A DNA stretch of 64,000 bases from Calendula officinalis (taxonomy: Eukaryota > Streptophyta > Magnoliopsida > Asterales > Asteraceae): positions 36,406,047-36,470,046 of the forward strand of contig OY970835.1 in assembly GCA_963853835.1 (NCBI GenBank). The letters are read 5' to 3'. The notes under the pieces were generated by a model. That model did no database searches. It worked only from the letters and a program-made list of their open reading frames with translations, and was not told the DNA's origin. The stretch's first letter is position 1, and each line of letters starts with the position of its first letter. Shown here in pieces: positions 20,403 to 31,074 of the stretch. The position numbers and the translations under genes were made by a program.

Positions 20403-23310
20403 ATGCTCGAGAAAATGGTATTGATTACCTTTATATTACCTCTGATCAAATATGACCAAAAGCGTATATTGGAGAAGTTGAAATGTTTGTCAAATGGTTT
20501 GTATCATACCACGATAAAACATATTGAAAACACTATAATCATTCGTCGATCCTCCGTTGATGACGGAACTTATATGTTATGGCATGACCGGCTGGGACAC
20601 CCGGGTCAAAATACGATGCTTCGAACTATGAATGCATCCCATGGGCATCCTCTTGAAGGAATTAATTTCATGATTAATTCGAAAAGCCTATGCCAAACAT
20701 GCTCGATTGTAAAGACACATCTCAAACCACTTTATGTATAATCTACAAAAGTGATATCCCGTTTTCTTGAGAGAATTCATGGGGATATTTGTGGACTTAT
20801 CCAACCAACATGCGGACCATTTAAAAATTTCATGATATTGGTTGATGAATCAACAAGATGGTCACACGTAACTTTGTTGTCCATAATGAATGCAACATTT
20901 CCTAAACTCCTAGCATATATATATCATTAAGTTGAGGGCTAATCATCTGAATTATCAAATAATGTCAATTAGACTTGATAACGTCGGTGAGTTTACATCA
21001 AAAATGTTCGATGATTATTGCATAACATTGGGCCTTGATATTAAACACCCTGTTGTGTACGTTCATTCTCAAATTAATCTTGCGGAAGTGTTTACCAAAC
21101 GAATACAAATAATTGCAAGAATTTTGGTTATGCGCACCAGAACGCCCCATTTTTATATATGGTTATGCAATATTGCACACTGATGCATTGGCCCGTCTGA
21201 GTTCCATGGGCACCCAATAACTTCTTGCTTACCAGTTGGTAACTGGATATGAGCCCGACATCTCATACTTACGCGTCTTTTGGTGTTCGGTCAATGTTCC
21301 AATTGAACTTTCAAAGCGTTCGAAATTTGGACCTCAGAAACGACGGGGAATATATGTTGATTATTAATCCGCATCCATCATACTCTATTTAGTGCCCTTG
21401 ACAGGCGATCTCTTTAACGCTATACATGCGAATTGTGACATTGATGAGACAATCTTCCCGTCGTTAGGGGGAGATTTGCACGTTAACGTTGATAAGGAAC
21501 AACGTGAAAGAACGTGGCATGTACCCAATTTGTCTCATATGGATCCCCCGACTGCACATCGTGATAAGGATGTGCACAAACTTAGAAGTCTATAAAATGT
21601 TGCTAATTAGCTACCAGACGCATTTAATGACTTAGCAAATGTCACAAGATCAAATATACACGCTGCAAATGTGCCTGCAAGGAAAGGCGTCCTTGTGAGA
21701 CGCCATGTTCCGTTTGAACATGTTGCATCGGTCGAACCCACTGTGCAAAGGACGCTACTATTGGTTGTCCAGTCCGCTGCTCTTCCTAATAAAAGAGGAA
21801 GACCGGTTCGGTTCCAAGGATGTTCTGCCTCAAAGGAGGAGAAATTCTGTTGTATTTGTTTTGCTACACGTGATCATTAAGGATCATGGGAGTGTATTGG
21901 AGAAGCGTGTTCCCGATGAAACACCAATTTCTCATCATCCCGTTAATCTTCAAATATATGTCGAGTATGCTAGCTTAGACGATATTTTGATGCAAAACGA
22001 GACTGTTATCGATGATTTGTTAATATACGCAGTGGCCACTGACATTATGAACACTGATGACATGGAACCAAGTACTATTGTTGAGTACAATGGACTGGTC
22101 TATGGAAATACACAATCCATGTAAAATTGGATTCCTTACCGAAAGGATGAGTGTTTGGACCTGTTGCTCCAACACCACCTAATGTTAAACCAACTGATTA
22201 TAAATGGTATTCGTAAGGAAGCGTAATGAGAATAATGAGATTGTAAGATACGAAGCTCGCCTCGTGGCGCTAGGCTTCTCTTAAACGCCCTGGAATTGAT
22301 TACGAGGAGTTGTATTCTCTCGTAATGGACGTTATAACGTTCCACTACTTAATCAGTTTAGTAGTTTCCGAAAAACTGAATATGCAGCCTATGGATGTGG
22401 TCACAACCTATCTCTATGGGGATCATGACACATAGATATACATGAAAGTCAACGATGGACTCAAGTTGTCTGAATCAAGTGGTTCCAGACCACAGAACAC
22501 GTTCTCGATATGACTGAGACAATCACTTTATGGATTAAAAATAATCCAGACGGATGTGGTATAACCGTCTAAGTGAGTACTTGATCAGACTGGGGTATTT
22601 GAATATTGATATGCCCATGCGTGTTATAAAGATATCCACTTCAGGATATGTTATTATCGCAGTCTATGCAGATGATTGAATCTCATAGGATCCTCGAAAG
22701 AGTTGTTTGAAACTGCTGAAATCCTGAAGAAGGAATTCGAGATGAAATATCTTGGGAAAACACGGCATTGCCTCGGCTTGCAGATCGAGGACCGTAAAGA
22801 TGAGGTTTTTCCTCCATCAAGAGAATCACCCTAAAGGTGTTAAGACGCTTTAGTTATCATGACACAAAACCTCCATCTATTCTCATGGTCATTCATTCTC
22901 TAGACATTAAAAGGAACCAATTCCATCCAAATGAGGATGATGAAAAGATATTGAGCCATGAGTGTTCATATCTCAGTGCCATAAGCGCAATATGGTGTAC
23001 TTCACCCAATGTACTAGACTGGACATGTTGTTTGCTGTGATATGCATGACTAGGCATAACAATGCGCCAACACGCCACCATTGAAATGGTATTAAAGACA
23101 TATTTCGTTACTTTAAAGGTAGTACGGATATGGGCTTATTTTATCCCTACGCGTCATCGACTGGATCAAGTGTGATTGATACTCGAGATAACGCGACCCT
23201 TATCGGTTATGCCGATGCAGTTTACTTATCAGACATGCACAAGGGACATTCCCAATCTGGTTATGTTTTTAACCATAGGGAATGCGGCGCTATCATAGAG
23301 GTCATGTAAA
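20403..23310 (+). pseudogene. Ty1/copia polyprotein remnant (integrase, RT, RNase H)
   Basis: Successive frames show the copia order. GAG-pre-integrase (LWHDRLGHPGQNTMLRTM, then a C..C pair) ends at a stop near 20740. Integrase core follows (HGDICGLIQPTCGPFKNFMI, about 20775-20930; VGEFTSKMFDDYC, about 20980). RVT_2 pieces are YEELYSLVMDVITFHYLISL and MKYLGKTRHCLGLQIEDRKD. RNase H pieces include GYADAVYLSDMHKGHSQSGY near 23205-23265. Stops and frameshifts occur throughout, for example the RT active-site region reads VYAD followed by a stop near 22676. The RNase H end and the 3' LTR are missing. It is an old, dead element. Confidence 0.85.
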
Positions 23311-23850
23311 TGGACTCTAGTTGACGAGGACTACGATGTATGTTGGGTTTTTTTTTGCATTTTTTGCTTGTATAATTTTTGGACTTTGTTTGTATGCTAG
23401 TTTTCGGTTCGTTTGGAAATATATGCCTTTTTAGGGCTTCTTTGACACACTGAAGTTTTTAGTTTTTTTCTAATGAAAGTTTATTTTTGTACCAAAATTT
23501 GTGTTCTTGAGTTGAATTGATTTTGAGAACTAAATCCATGATATTCTTTGAATCAGGCATGGTTTTGGAATAGATTATCCTGGGAATTTTAAGAATCTAC
23601 GATACAAATTTATGTTCTTATTTATGACTCTACGTCAATACGTCATGAACTCAACTAGTCCTCAGCTTCTTAGATCGGGTTCTAGTTCAAACTCATTTTA
23701 ATCCCGGATAGTGATACTTTTGTATATCTCTGTTCAAATTCAACTATGAAGTGAGGACTAGTTGAGTTCAAAAAACCTCAAATTTTTTTCCTAAGTCCTT
23801 TGACAGCAACATTCTATCCAAATTCCAAAGAAGAAGCATTGTATTCTCTT
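23311..23850. other. upstream region of the CER1-type gene with an 18-bp inverted repeat
   Basis: Gene-free. A perfect inverted repeat occurs: gaactcaactagtcctca at 23647-23664 and its reverse complement at 23752-23769, 87 bp apart. It may be the ends of a small element or a promoter structure; no target duplication was found. Confidence 0.5.
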
Positions 23851-23858
23851 TATAAATA
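23851..23858 (+). promoter_or_regulatory. candidate TATA box of the CER1-type gene
   Basis: TATAAATA lies 92 bp upstream of the ATG at 23943, preceded by a pyrimidine-rich stretch and followed by a plausible 5' leader. Confidence 0.5.
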
Positions 23859-24319
23859 TAGACTACTTTTTCGTCAATGACAAGCAAAAACTCCCTCCTG
23901 CCTTGTTGTTTGTGAGTATCAATAACCTTGTTTCGGAGATAAATGGCTGCAACTCCTGGACTTTTGACTACCTGGCCTTGGAAGCCACTTGGAAATTTCA
24001 AGGTATATACACACCCCTCTTCCTCTCTACTTATATATAATACTATATAAATATAGAGGTGTATTCTAGGAAATCCAAGGGTTTTACATAGTCCCAAGGA
24101 ACAAATCATAGCCATTGGATCAAGATGGTCAATATCAAATTCCCCACCTAACAGCCACCTACAGCCACCGCCGGCGGCCACCTCCGGCCGCCATCGGCCG
24201 CCGTCCGCCGCCGACCACCGCCGATCGCCGCCGTCCGCCACCGGTGGCCGGTGGTGGTGGTGGTGGCTGACAGTGAAGGTGTTGGTGGTAATGGGGTGGT
24301 GGTGGTATTGATGTATTGA

Positions 24320-24986
24320 AACACATGTGTTTCACTAAAACACAACATATTACTTCGAAGCACATATGCTTCAGGTCACGAAACACATGTGTTTCAAGTC
24401 ACTAAAACATGAGTTCCTAAACACACAGGGGAGCATACGAAACACATGTGCTTGACGTTATGAAACACATGTGCTTCACTACCAAGAAAAAAAAATCAAA
24501 ACAAGTGACGAACATATCATTATGAAGCACATGTGCTTGACGTTATGAAACACATGTGTTTCACTAACAAGAAAAAAATCAAAATAAGTGATGAACATAT
24601 CATTTGATATTATGAAGCACATGTGCTTCATAAAGCCAATCACATGTGTTTTTGTTCCTGAACACATGTAACTTACAAGCAAGTCATTTGTGTTTGAATC
24701 ACGAAGCACATGTGCTTGACGTTATGAAACACATGTGCTTCACTAACAAGAAAAAAAATCAAAACAAGTGACGAACATATCATTATGAAGCACATGTGCT
24801 TCATAAAGCCAAGCACATATGTTTTTGTTCCTGAACACATGTAACTTACAAGCAAGTCATTTGTGTTAAGCACATGTGCTTGACGTTATGAAACACATGT
24901 GCTTCATTACTTGAAACACATGTGCTTGGATGTACATATACACTCCTTTATTGTCAAAACACATGTGTTTCAAACACATGTGCTTC
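24320..24986. repeat. array of CACATGTG palindromes
   Basis: About sixteen copies of CACATGTG, usually within gaaacacatgtgtttc or gaagcacatgtgcttc, are scattered irregularly over about 670 bp, with spacers such as 'gacgttatgaa' also repeated. One more copy lies beyond the LTR element near 32911. Each is a perfect palindrome of 8-14 bp containing the E-box core CANNTG. Function unknown; probably subterminal repeats of the MULE-like element. Confidence 0.85.
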
Positions 24987-25087
24987 CAGTCACGAAAACC
25001 ACCACCGGTCAACACCGCCGGCGGCCACCTCCGGCCGCCGTCCACCGCCTCCGTCCGCCGCCGACCGCCGCCCATCGCCGCCGTCCG

Positions 25088-26850
25088 TGTAACACCTCAA
25101 ATTTTAATACCAAATATTGGCCAAAATAAAACATTTTTATAAATAGAAGAACATCCTCAATTTGGATTTACAAAAGCCTTGGTATGAAATCAGAGTATAA
25201 AAGTAGGTGTTACAAAATAGATCATAACCAAGCTAAGACTAAATCCAATCTAGTGCTCTTCTAATCTAGGTCCCGCATCTCTATCCATGCGTACCTAAGC
25301 CTTCGATCCCGAACCTGAGTACATAGCAAAACAAAACAAGGAGTACGTGAGACAAAAACGTCTCGCGAGTTACGTGGGTTTAGACCCATTAATAATAATA
25401 ATCGTTTATCCGAGTAATCAACAAACAAGTAATATCATCCATCTATAAAGTCACCCCATGGTGACTTCAAACCTTGCTTTCCTAGCAACACATATCTAGT
25501 TATCGGGTTGCCCCCGAGCTAACTAGCAACACTAATGTGCCCAACTATCGGGTTGCCCCCGAACTAGCTAAAAGCACCCTTAAATCCAACTATCGGGTTG
25601 CCCCCGAACTAGCTGGAAACACTATCCTATCTAACTATCGGGTTGCCCCCGAACTAGCTAGAAGCATCACCATGTCTAGTTATCGGGTTGCCCCCGAACT
25701 AACTAGCATCACGTCATCTCATTCTCACCATAACTCAAAAGTTATATCAAACTAGCTCTCGGCTATCACGTCTATCATCAAACAAGTTAGTTCAATACTA
25801 TCATCGGTATAACTAACTATCAACTACTAGTCTACACAATTAAGCAAATAGACCATAACACAAGTAATGAAAATATTTCAAAGGGCTATGTACTCAGTAA
25901 ATTCCACACGTACTCACCTTAGCAATAAGATGCTCAAACCGTGTTCTTGACACCCAATCTCTTGCTTCTCAATCCAATCAACTTTCCAAGACTTCACCAA
26001 AAGCCTAATACAATTATCACAATATGATCAACATCAATTACTACTACTAATGTGTTCATCTACCTCTAGATAACACCCATCAATCCATTTCCCCCAAATA
26101 TATCGATTTACCAAACCCTAGGTTTAACCAACCCGAAGATTCTTACAAATCATAATCATACACTTGATTCCCTTGTTAATATACCATCTATTAAGTGTAT
26201 ACAACATTTATTTCACCATAAATCACCAACCCAAGAACTAGGGTTTCAACCCCAAGCTTCTAAATCCATAGATCTAAAGCTACAACTACAAAGGATTGAA
26301 GATATACCTTAAATCTTCAACTAGGAGTGAAGAATCACAAGATTTGATGAAGAAATCAGCTCCAAATGGTGATTTACACCCAAAATCGTCCACAAACTCG
26401 AGAGAAAGAAACCAGGGTTTTCCTTTGCAATAATTGAGCTCAAACCCGATTTTAATGCCCTGGTCGGAAGAGCTCGCGCCCCGCTCGCGCCGAGGTCGCG
26501 TCGCGAAGAGACGCGGATCTGCCCGTTAGTTGCCGATTTTACCAGACTTCGCGCCAGGCTCGCGCTTGGCTCGCGCCGCGAAGTCGACGCGAAGTCAACG
26601 CGACATACTCGCGTTCCAGCTCCGGTCCCTCTGTTCAACCTCGCGTTTCGCTCGCGCCTGTCTCGCGCCGCGAACTTGCCTGTGCAGCAGGGCTGCACTT
26701 TTCGGTCTAGGTTTCAACACGGTTTCGTCCATAACTTTCTCATACGGACTCCAAACGACACGAAACCAATTCCTACGTGTTTTATATGATTTATCCATAA
26801 TTATCATATTTTTACATATTTTATTTATTTACAAATTTCGGGTCGTTACA
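25088..26850 (-). repeat. 3' LTR (in element orientation)
   Basis: Contains a five-unit 45-bp tandem repeat (25501-25725) and a CpG-rich block of 'ctcgcgc' words (26470-26690). The element reads right to left, so this copy is its 3' LTR. Confidence 0.9.
25501..25725. repeat. five-copy 45-bp tandem repeat in the LTR
   Basis: Units start at exactly 25501, 25546, 25591, 25636 and 25681, each beginning tatcgggttgcccccgaact, a core that folds as cggg/cccg flanked by agtt/aact. The same array occurs in the other LTR from about 31488. The exact 45-bp period makes one plus-strand frame read YRVAPEL repeatedly, but this is an LTR feature. Confidence 0.9.
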
Positions 26851-29197
26851 ACTATCTACCCCTTAAGAGGATTCCGTCCTCGGAATCACTCAAAAATTCC
26901 AATCCACATTCTACCGAGTATCCATTCTCATTCTCCCGCGGTTATTACCGTTAAACTTTTCTCATCCCGAATTAGTCAACAATATGTATGTAAACATTCA
27001 ATTAATCCCGTTAGATCCAAACGGGTCAAAAATCAATCTTAAGCTTTTAGTGCCCAAATGGGCCAAACTTGCACAATTTTGACCACAAGACTTTCAATCC
27101 TTTAACCGATCATCTTATACACATAGAAATGACATGACCCACGCATTATAATCAACTAATTGACCAACACCAATGTCAAAGTCTAGCTTCGACCAAGTTA
27201 CCATATTCCAACCTCGTCTAACCCTTGACTTAAGAACAAAGTCAACTATACTTTAACAATTTCCTTTACCATCGACCTCTAATTATGATTTATCAACCAT
27301 TAGATATCCAATTCCCAAATTCAACTTGAAAACGCCCAACGGGTCAAAGTCACAAAATTTGACCATAACTTTTTTTATTACTTCATTACCCATTTCTCAT
27401 ACACACAACTAATACATTATACTACCATCATCGCGAGTCATTCGAGACGAAAGTCAAAACCCATCATTAACCAAGTCAACTAATCACATGTTGACTAATC
27501 TTGACTTTTGCCTAAAGTCAACCATACTTTTTCCAATTAACAGATTCCCTACCCTCGAGATCTCATTCTCGACTTATCACTTCCGGTTACACCCATTAAT
27601 GTTTCCTTAACGATCGTCCATAATTCCAAAATTCCCATCTTTTCACAATTCTCCGAGTTCTCACATTACCTTATGGTCACATCAATCCTTACCGTTTCTT
27701 GACCTTCATTCGGTCACTTATACCATTACCTAGAACCATTTCAATCATCTTCGCCTCACATACCAAAATTTCACACAAGTTGACCATATCCTGGTTCTCA
27801 ATAACAATTGTTTTCTAACAGCATCCTTTTTCTCCTATTCGAGAAGTCGTAGGCATCCCATACCTATACATGACCTAATGCATCCCGCATTTCCAACCAA
27901 ATTTTCATTTACCATAACATAATAGCAATACTCATTAACCACATGGTGCTATCTTCGTCATATAAACGCATAAGCATACACACCTACATATATATATACT
28001 TATATATATATATATATATATATATCTACCACGCCAACTCAATCTAAACGTATCTATTGTGCACATATACAACCATATGCATATGTCACGCCAATGTCAT
28101 CTGACATCCATCTTTCCGCATCGCGTAGCCTCGCTACTATCTTACCCATTCGACCATCGAATCGCTCATCGTGCGTTCTAGCATCTCTCCTATAAAAATC
28201 GCATTATCGTTTTCTTCCCTATTCATATGTCCCCCATTGAACATAGAACTTAGCACATTTCATATAATATTATCTTTCCATTATTATACGCCTTCCAAGG
28301 CCATCATATAGTGCACATGCATTGTACCCCGCGGGTATACCAATAAATCTCCGATTGTCGTTTACCGTTTCACTTACACATCAACCACCCTTAACCGGTC
28401 CATTTCCTTATTACCGATTTCCAATCCTTTTATTACCACCGGGGTAATCGCTAATCCATTCCTTTAACCAAAGTTCACCGGCCAACCTGGTCACCCTTGA
28501 GCCAACCAATCGACTCCGGTCTATATTTGTAACCCATGACTTGGCACCCATTAGCCCAACATTCCATGTTCCCGTCTTCCTACATCGCGATACTTTGAAA
28601 TATTTATTTCTCAATCATAGTCTCACACACACTATGTCATATTTTATCACATCATCATCATGACATTTGCCCATAATCGTCATTTTACCCTTAATATCAA
28701 ATCGATCATCCCTTGTCACGAAACTTGTTATGGTTACATGCCAAATTTTTTTTTTTTTTTTTTTTTTAGTCCATTCTTTCTAACAATTAAAATATGCCAT
28801 TCCTGACACTTACTCCTTTCCACCTATGTTACATTTATTTGTTCCAAGGCATCACTATACCTTTAATTCATTCTTTTCTTTCCCATTTACATATATTAAC
28901 ATTACATTACTTATCCAGATTCCCGTCAAATACTCAAGTTTCAATTCCAAGATTTCTATTTCCAAATTTCCATCCTTACTACAATTCTTACCAACGCTTA
29001 GTACTTCATTGTACTACTATCCATTTATTGGAAACATTTACCGTCCTTGCGGTTCATCTTTTGATACCATATAATAACATCAACCCCTATATCTATCTGC
29101 GACACACCGAACCATATTCCTTTCTAAAAATATAACTTCCATACACATAACTATCCGGGAAAATCATTCCCCAAAATAAATATCCACGTCATACAAC
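26851..29197 (-). other. non-coding internal region where pol would lie
   Basis: No reverse transcriptase, RNase H or integrase motif is visible in any frame. The block contains a (TA)n tract near 27990-28024 and a T run at 28747-28767. It is either heavily eroded pol or unrelated filler, as in gag-only elements. Confidence 0.6.
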
Positions 29198-30826
29198 TTA
29201 CCTCCAATTCCTATAACCACCAATCCGCACGAACATTAAGCTATAGTCACACAATATCTCGGCTTGGTGCATACCCAACCAATCCATACCGATAACCACA
29301 TCGAACGCCCTAATTCCCATGGGCAACAAATCCACCTTAAACTTTCTACCGTCTATTTCTATTTCAAAATTTCTATAAACACATTCAACAATAGACGTTT
29401 TCCCGTCGGCTACTTCTATCTCATAAACCTCATTTAACATCTCGGACGGCACATTCAATTTACAACCGAACTCATAAGACACAAACGAATAATTGGAACC
29501 CGAATCAAACAAGATATAAGTTGGCAAGGAGTTAAGAAGTAAAGTACCTGTCACCACATCATGTGCCTCCTTCGCCTCCTCTCGAGTGAGTTGGAAGGAT
29601 CGCCCCTTCACCTTCGCCGGTTCCACTTTCCTTTGAGCCGTGGACACCATCGACTCGATTCCCTTCTTTGGGCACACATTGCTATAGTGTCCCTTCTCGT
29701 GACACGAGAAACACTCCACATCGGCCAACGACTTGGCCCTACAATCTCGGGCTATGTGCCCCGCCCTTCCACAATTATAACAAGATTTCGACTCTCCTCG
29801 GCACGCGCCGGTATGATTCCTCCCGCATTTCTTGCAAGAGGTTACACTTCCTTGTTTAGAGAAGCTCGATGTGAACTTCCCCTTCTTATAAGTACCCGAT
29901 CCACTCTCGGTTTTCCTCTTCTCGATCACATGGTCCCTCTTGGCATTCCTTGTCGCATCCACCTCTTCCACACCCCGGGCGGCACCAATGGCCTCATCGA
30001 GTGTGACCGCTCTCCTTACCTCCAATTGGTAATCCCAAGGTAGCCCACAAGCATATCGGACTACCCTCGATCTTTCCTCAAAATAAGTTCTTGCAACAAA
30101 CGGGAGCAATCCCATGAACTCCCTTGAGTACTCCTCAACCGACCTATCACCCTTCTTTAGGTTTACAAACCTCTCATGCATCTTCTCCAAATCCCTTTCG
30201 GGGCAAAACTTTCTCTTCAACCTCGTGGTAAAGTCGTCCCATGACATCTTTTCAATCACCTCCCTCCCAAGGGTCTCATACACGATATCCCACCATACCA
30301 TAGCATCCTCTCTTAGCAATTTCGATGCATACAACACCATATCGGTTTTCTTGCACTTGCTACTTCCGATGACCTGCTCGGTCTCTCGGATCCACCTCAT
30401 AGTCACCTTCGGGTCCGAACTACCCGTGTACACACCTGGCTTACAAGCCATGAAAGACTTAAAAGAACAACCATAATTTTCATCGGGCCTCGCCCTAGCA
30501 TCACCGCTACCACCTGTCGAGGACTGATCCTCTCGGGTACCATTACCCTCGGTCCTCTCACCCGACCTAGCTTCGGATCCACGATCACCTCCCGACTTTC
30601 CGCGGTTCCTCATAATACGGTGCACTTCTTCGGCCACCGTCCCTTTGATTTGATCAATAATAGTTTGGAGGTCCGCCATGGTCACCGGAGTTCTATTAGC
30701 TCCGACCTCCGATTCATCAACTCGATGCATCGACGGTTGACTTTCCTGTTCAACCACAACCTCTACATGAGGTATCTCTTCCTCCCGGCCCTCCGGGGCT
30801 TTACCACTTCTATGCGTGGTCACCAT
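29198..30826 (-). CDS. retrotransposon Gag-protease polyprotein, 542 aa
   Basis: The single open frame starts MVTTHRSGKAPEG. A Retrotrans_gag domain spans about residues 130-245 (WWDIVYETLG, FVNLKKGDRSVEEYSREF). Zinc knuckles CYNCGRAGHIARDC and CFSCHEKGHYSNVC lie at about 353-390, with a preceding CKKCGRNHTGAC. A retropepsin-like domain follows with active site LFDSGSNYSFVS at about 445 and VIGMDWLGMH. The protein stops 20 residues after the protease. Gag would form virus-like particles and the protease would process them. This domain set fits the Ty3/gypsy (Del/Tekay-like) lineage, but without RT the lineage is inferred. Frame intact, so possibly translated. Confidence 0.9.
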   Translation of the reverse strand: MVTTHRSGKAPEGREEEIPHVEVVVEQESQPSMHRVDESEVGANRTPVTMADLQTIIDQIKGTVAEEVHRIMRNRGKSGGDRGSEARSGERTEGNGTREDQSSTGGSGDARARPDENYGCSFKSFMACKPGVYTGSSDPKVTMRWIRETEQVIGSSKCKKTDMVLYASKLLREDAMVWWDIVYETLGREVIEKMSWDDFTTRLKRKFCPERDLEKMHERFVNLKKGDRSVEEYSREFMGLLPFVARTYFEERSRVVRYACGLPWDYQLEVRRAVTLDEAIGAARGVEEVDATRNAKRDHVIEKRKTESGSGTYKKGKFTSSFSKQGSVTSCKKCGRNHTGACRGESKSCYNCGRAGHIARDCRAKSLADVECFSCHEKGHYSNVCPKKGIESMVSTAQRKVEPAKVKGRSFQLTREEAKEAHDVVTGTLLLNSLPTYILFDSGSNYSFVSYEFGCKLNVPSEMLNEVYEIEVADGKTSIVECVYRNFEIEIDGRKFKVDLLPMGIRAFDVVIGMDWLGMHQAEILCDYSLMFVRIGGYRNWR

Positions 30827-31074
30827 TTCTTTCGATCAAGACTAAACGAAAGGCATTAAACATTTAGTACCTTGTGTACAACCCATTAGTCTCATAAGAC
30901 TCAATACCCAAAATCATATCAAATTCATCGGTCCCCTAGGTTCAACCCTAAACTTAATATAAAGTCTCAAGGTCAACCTATGTTCTCAAGGAATCTTATA
31001 TTCCTAATGCTACAGTCTAAGACTAGGATGGTCATCCAGCCTAATTCACTTAAACTATAGCTCTGATACCAAGT

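Noticed and set aside
23768..24241. 157-codon minus-strand frame over CER1 exon 1
   Set aside because: Shadow of exon 1 and GC-rich repeat. The plus strand has a recognisable CER1 start with a proper donor.
24148..25142. Several overlapping frames rich in Pro/Arg or repeating KHMCF
   Set aside because: Produced by CCGCCG blocks and CACATGTG palindromes in the intron-1 MULE-like element, in many frames and both strands.
25501..25725. Regular repeats with uniform spacing, CRISPR-like in layout
   Set aside because: They are contiguous 45-bp tandem units inside an LTR, present again in the partner LTR, in a plant nuclear sequence. Not CRISPR.
25537..25755. Open frame encoding a repeated YRVAPEL peptide (also 31524-31742)
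   Set aside because: It is a by-product of the 45-bp LTR repeat; no start context, domain or partner exons.
26321..27042. Arg/Ala-rich frames in the LTR (also near 32517-32920)
   Set aside because: Caused by the CpG-rich 'ctcgcgc' repeats; duplicated in both LTRs and without domains.
29561..30859. Plus-strand frames over the gag region
   Set aside because: Antisense shadows of the 542-codon Gag-protease frame.
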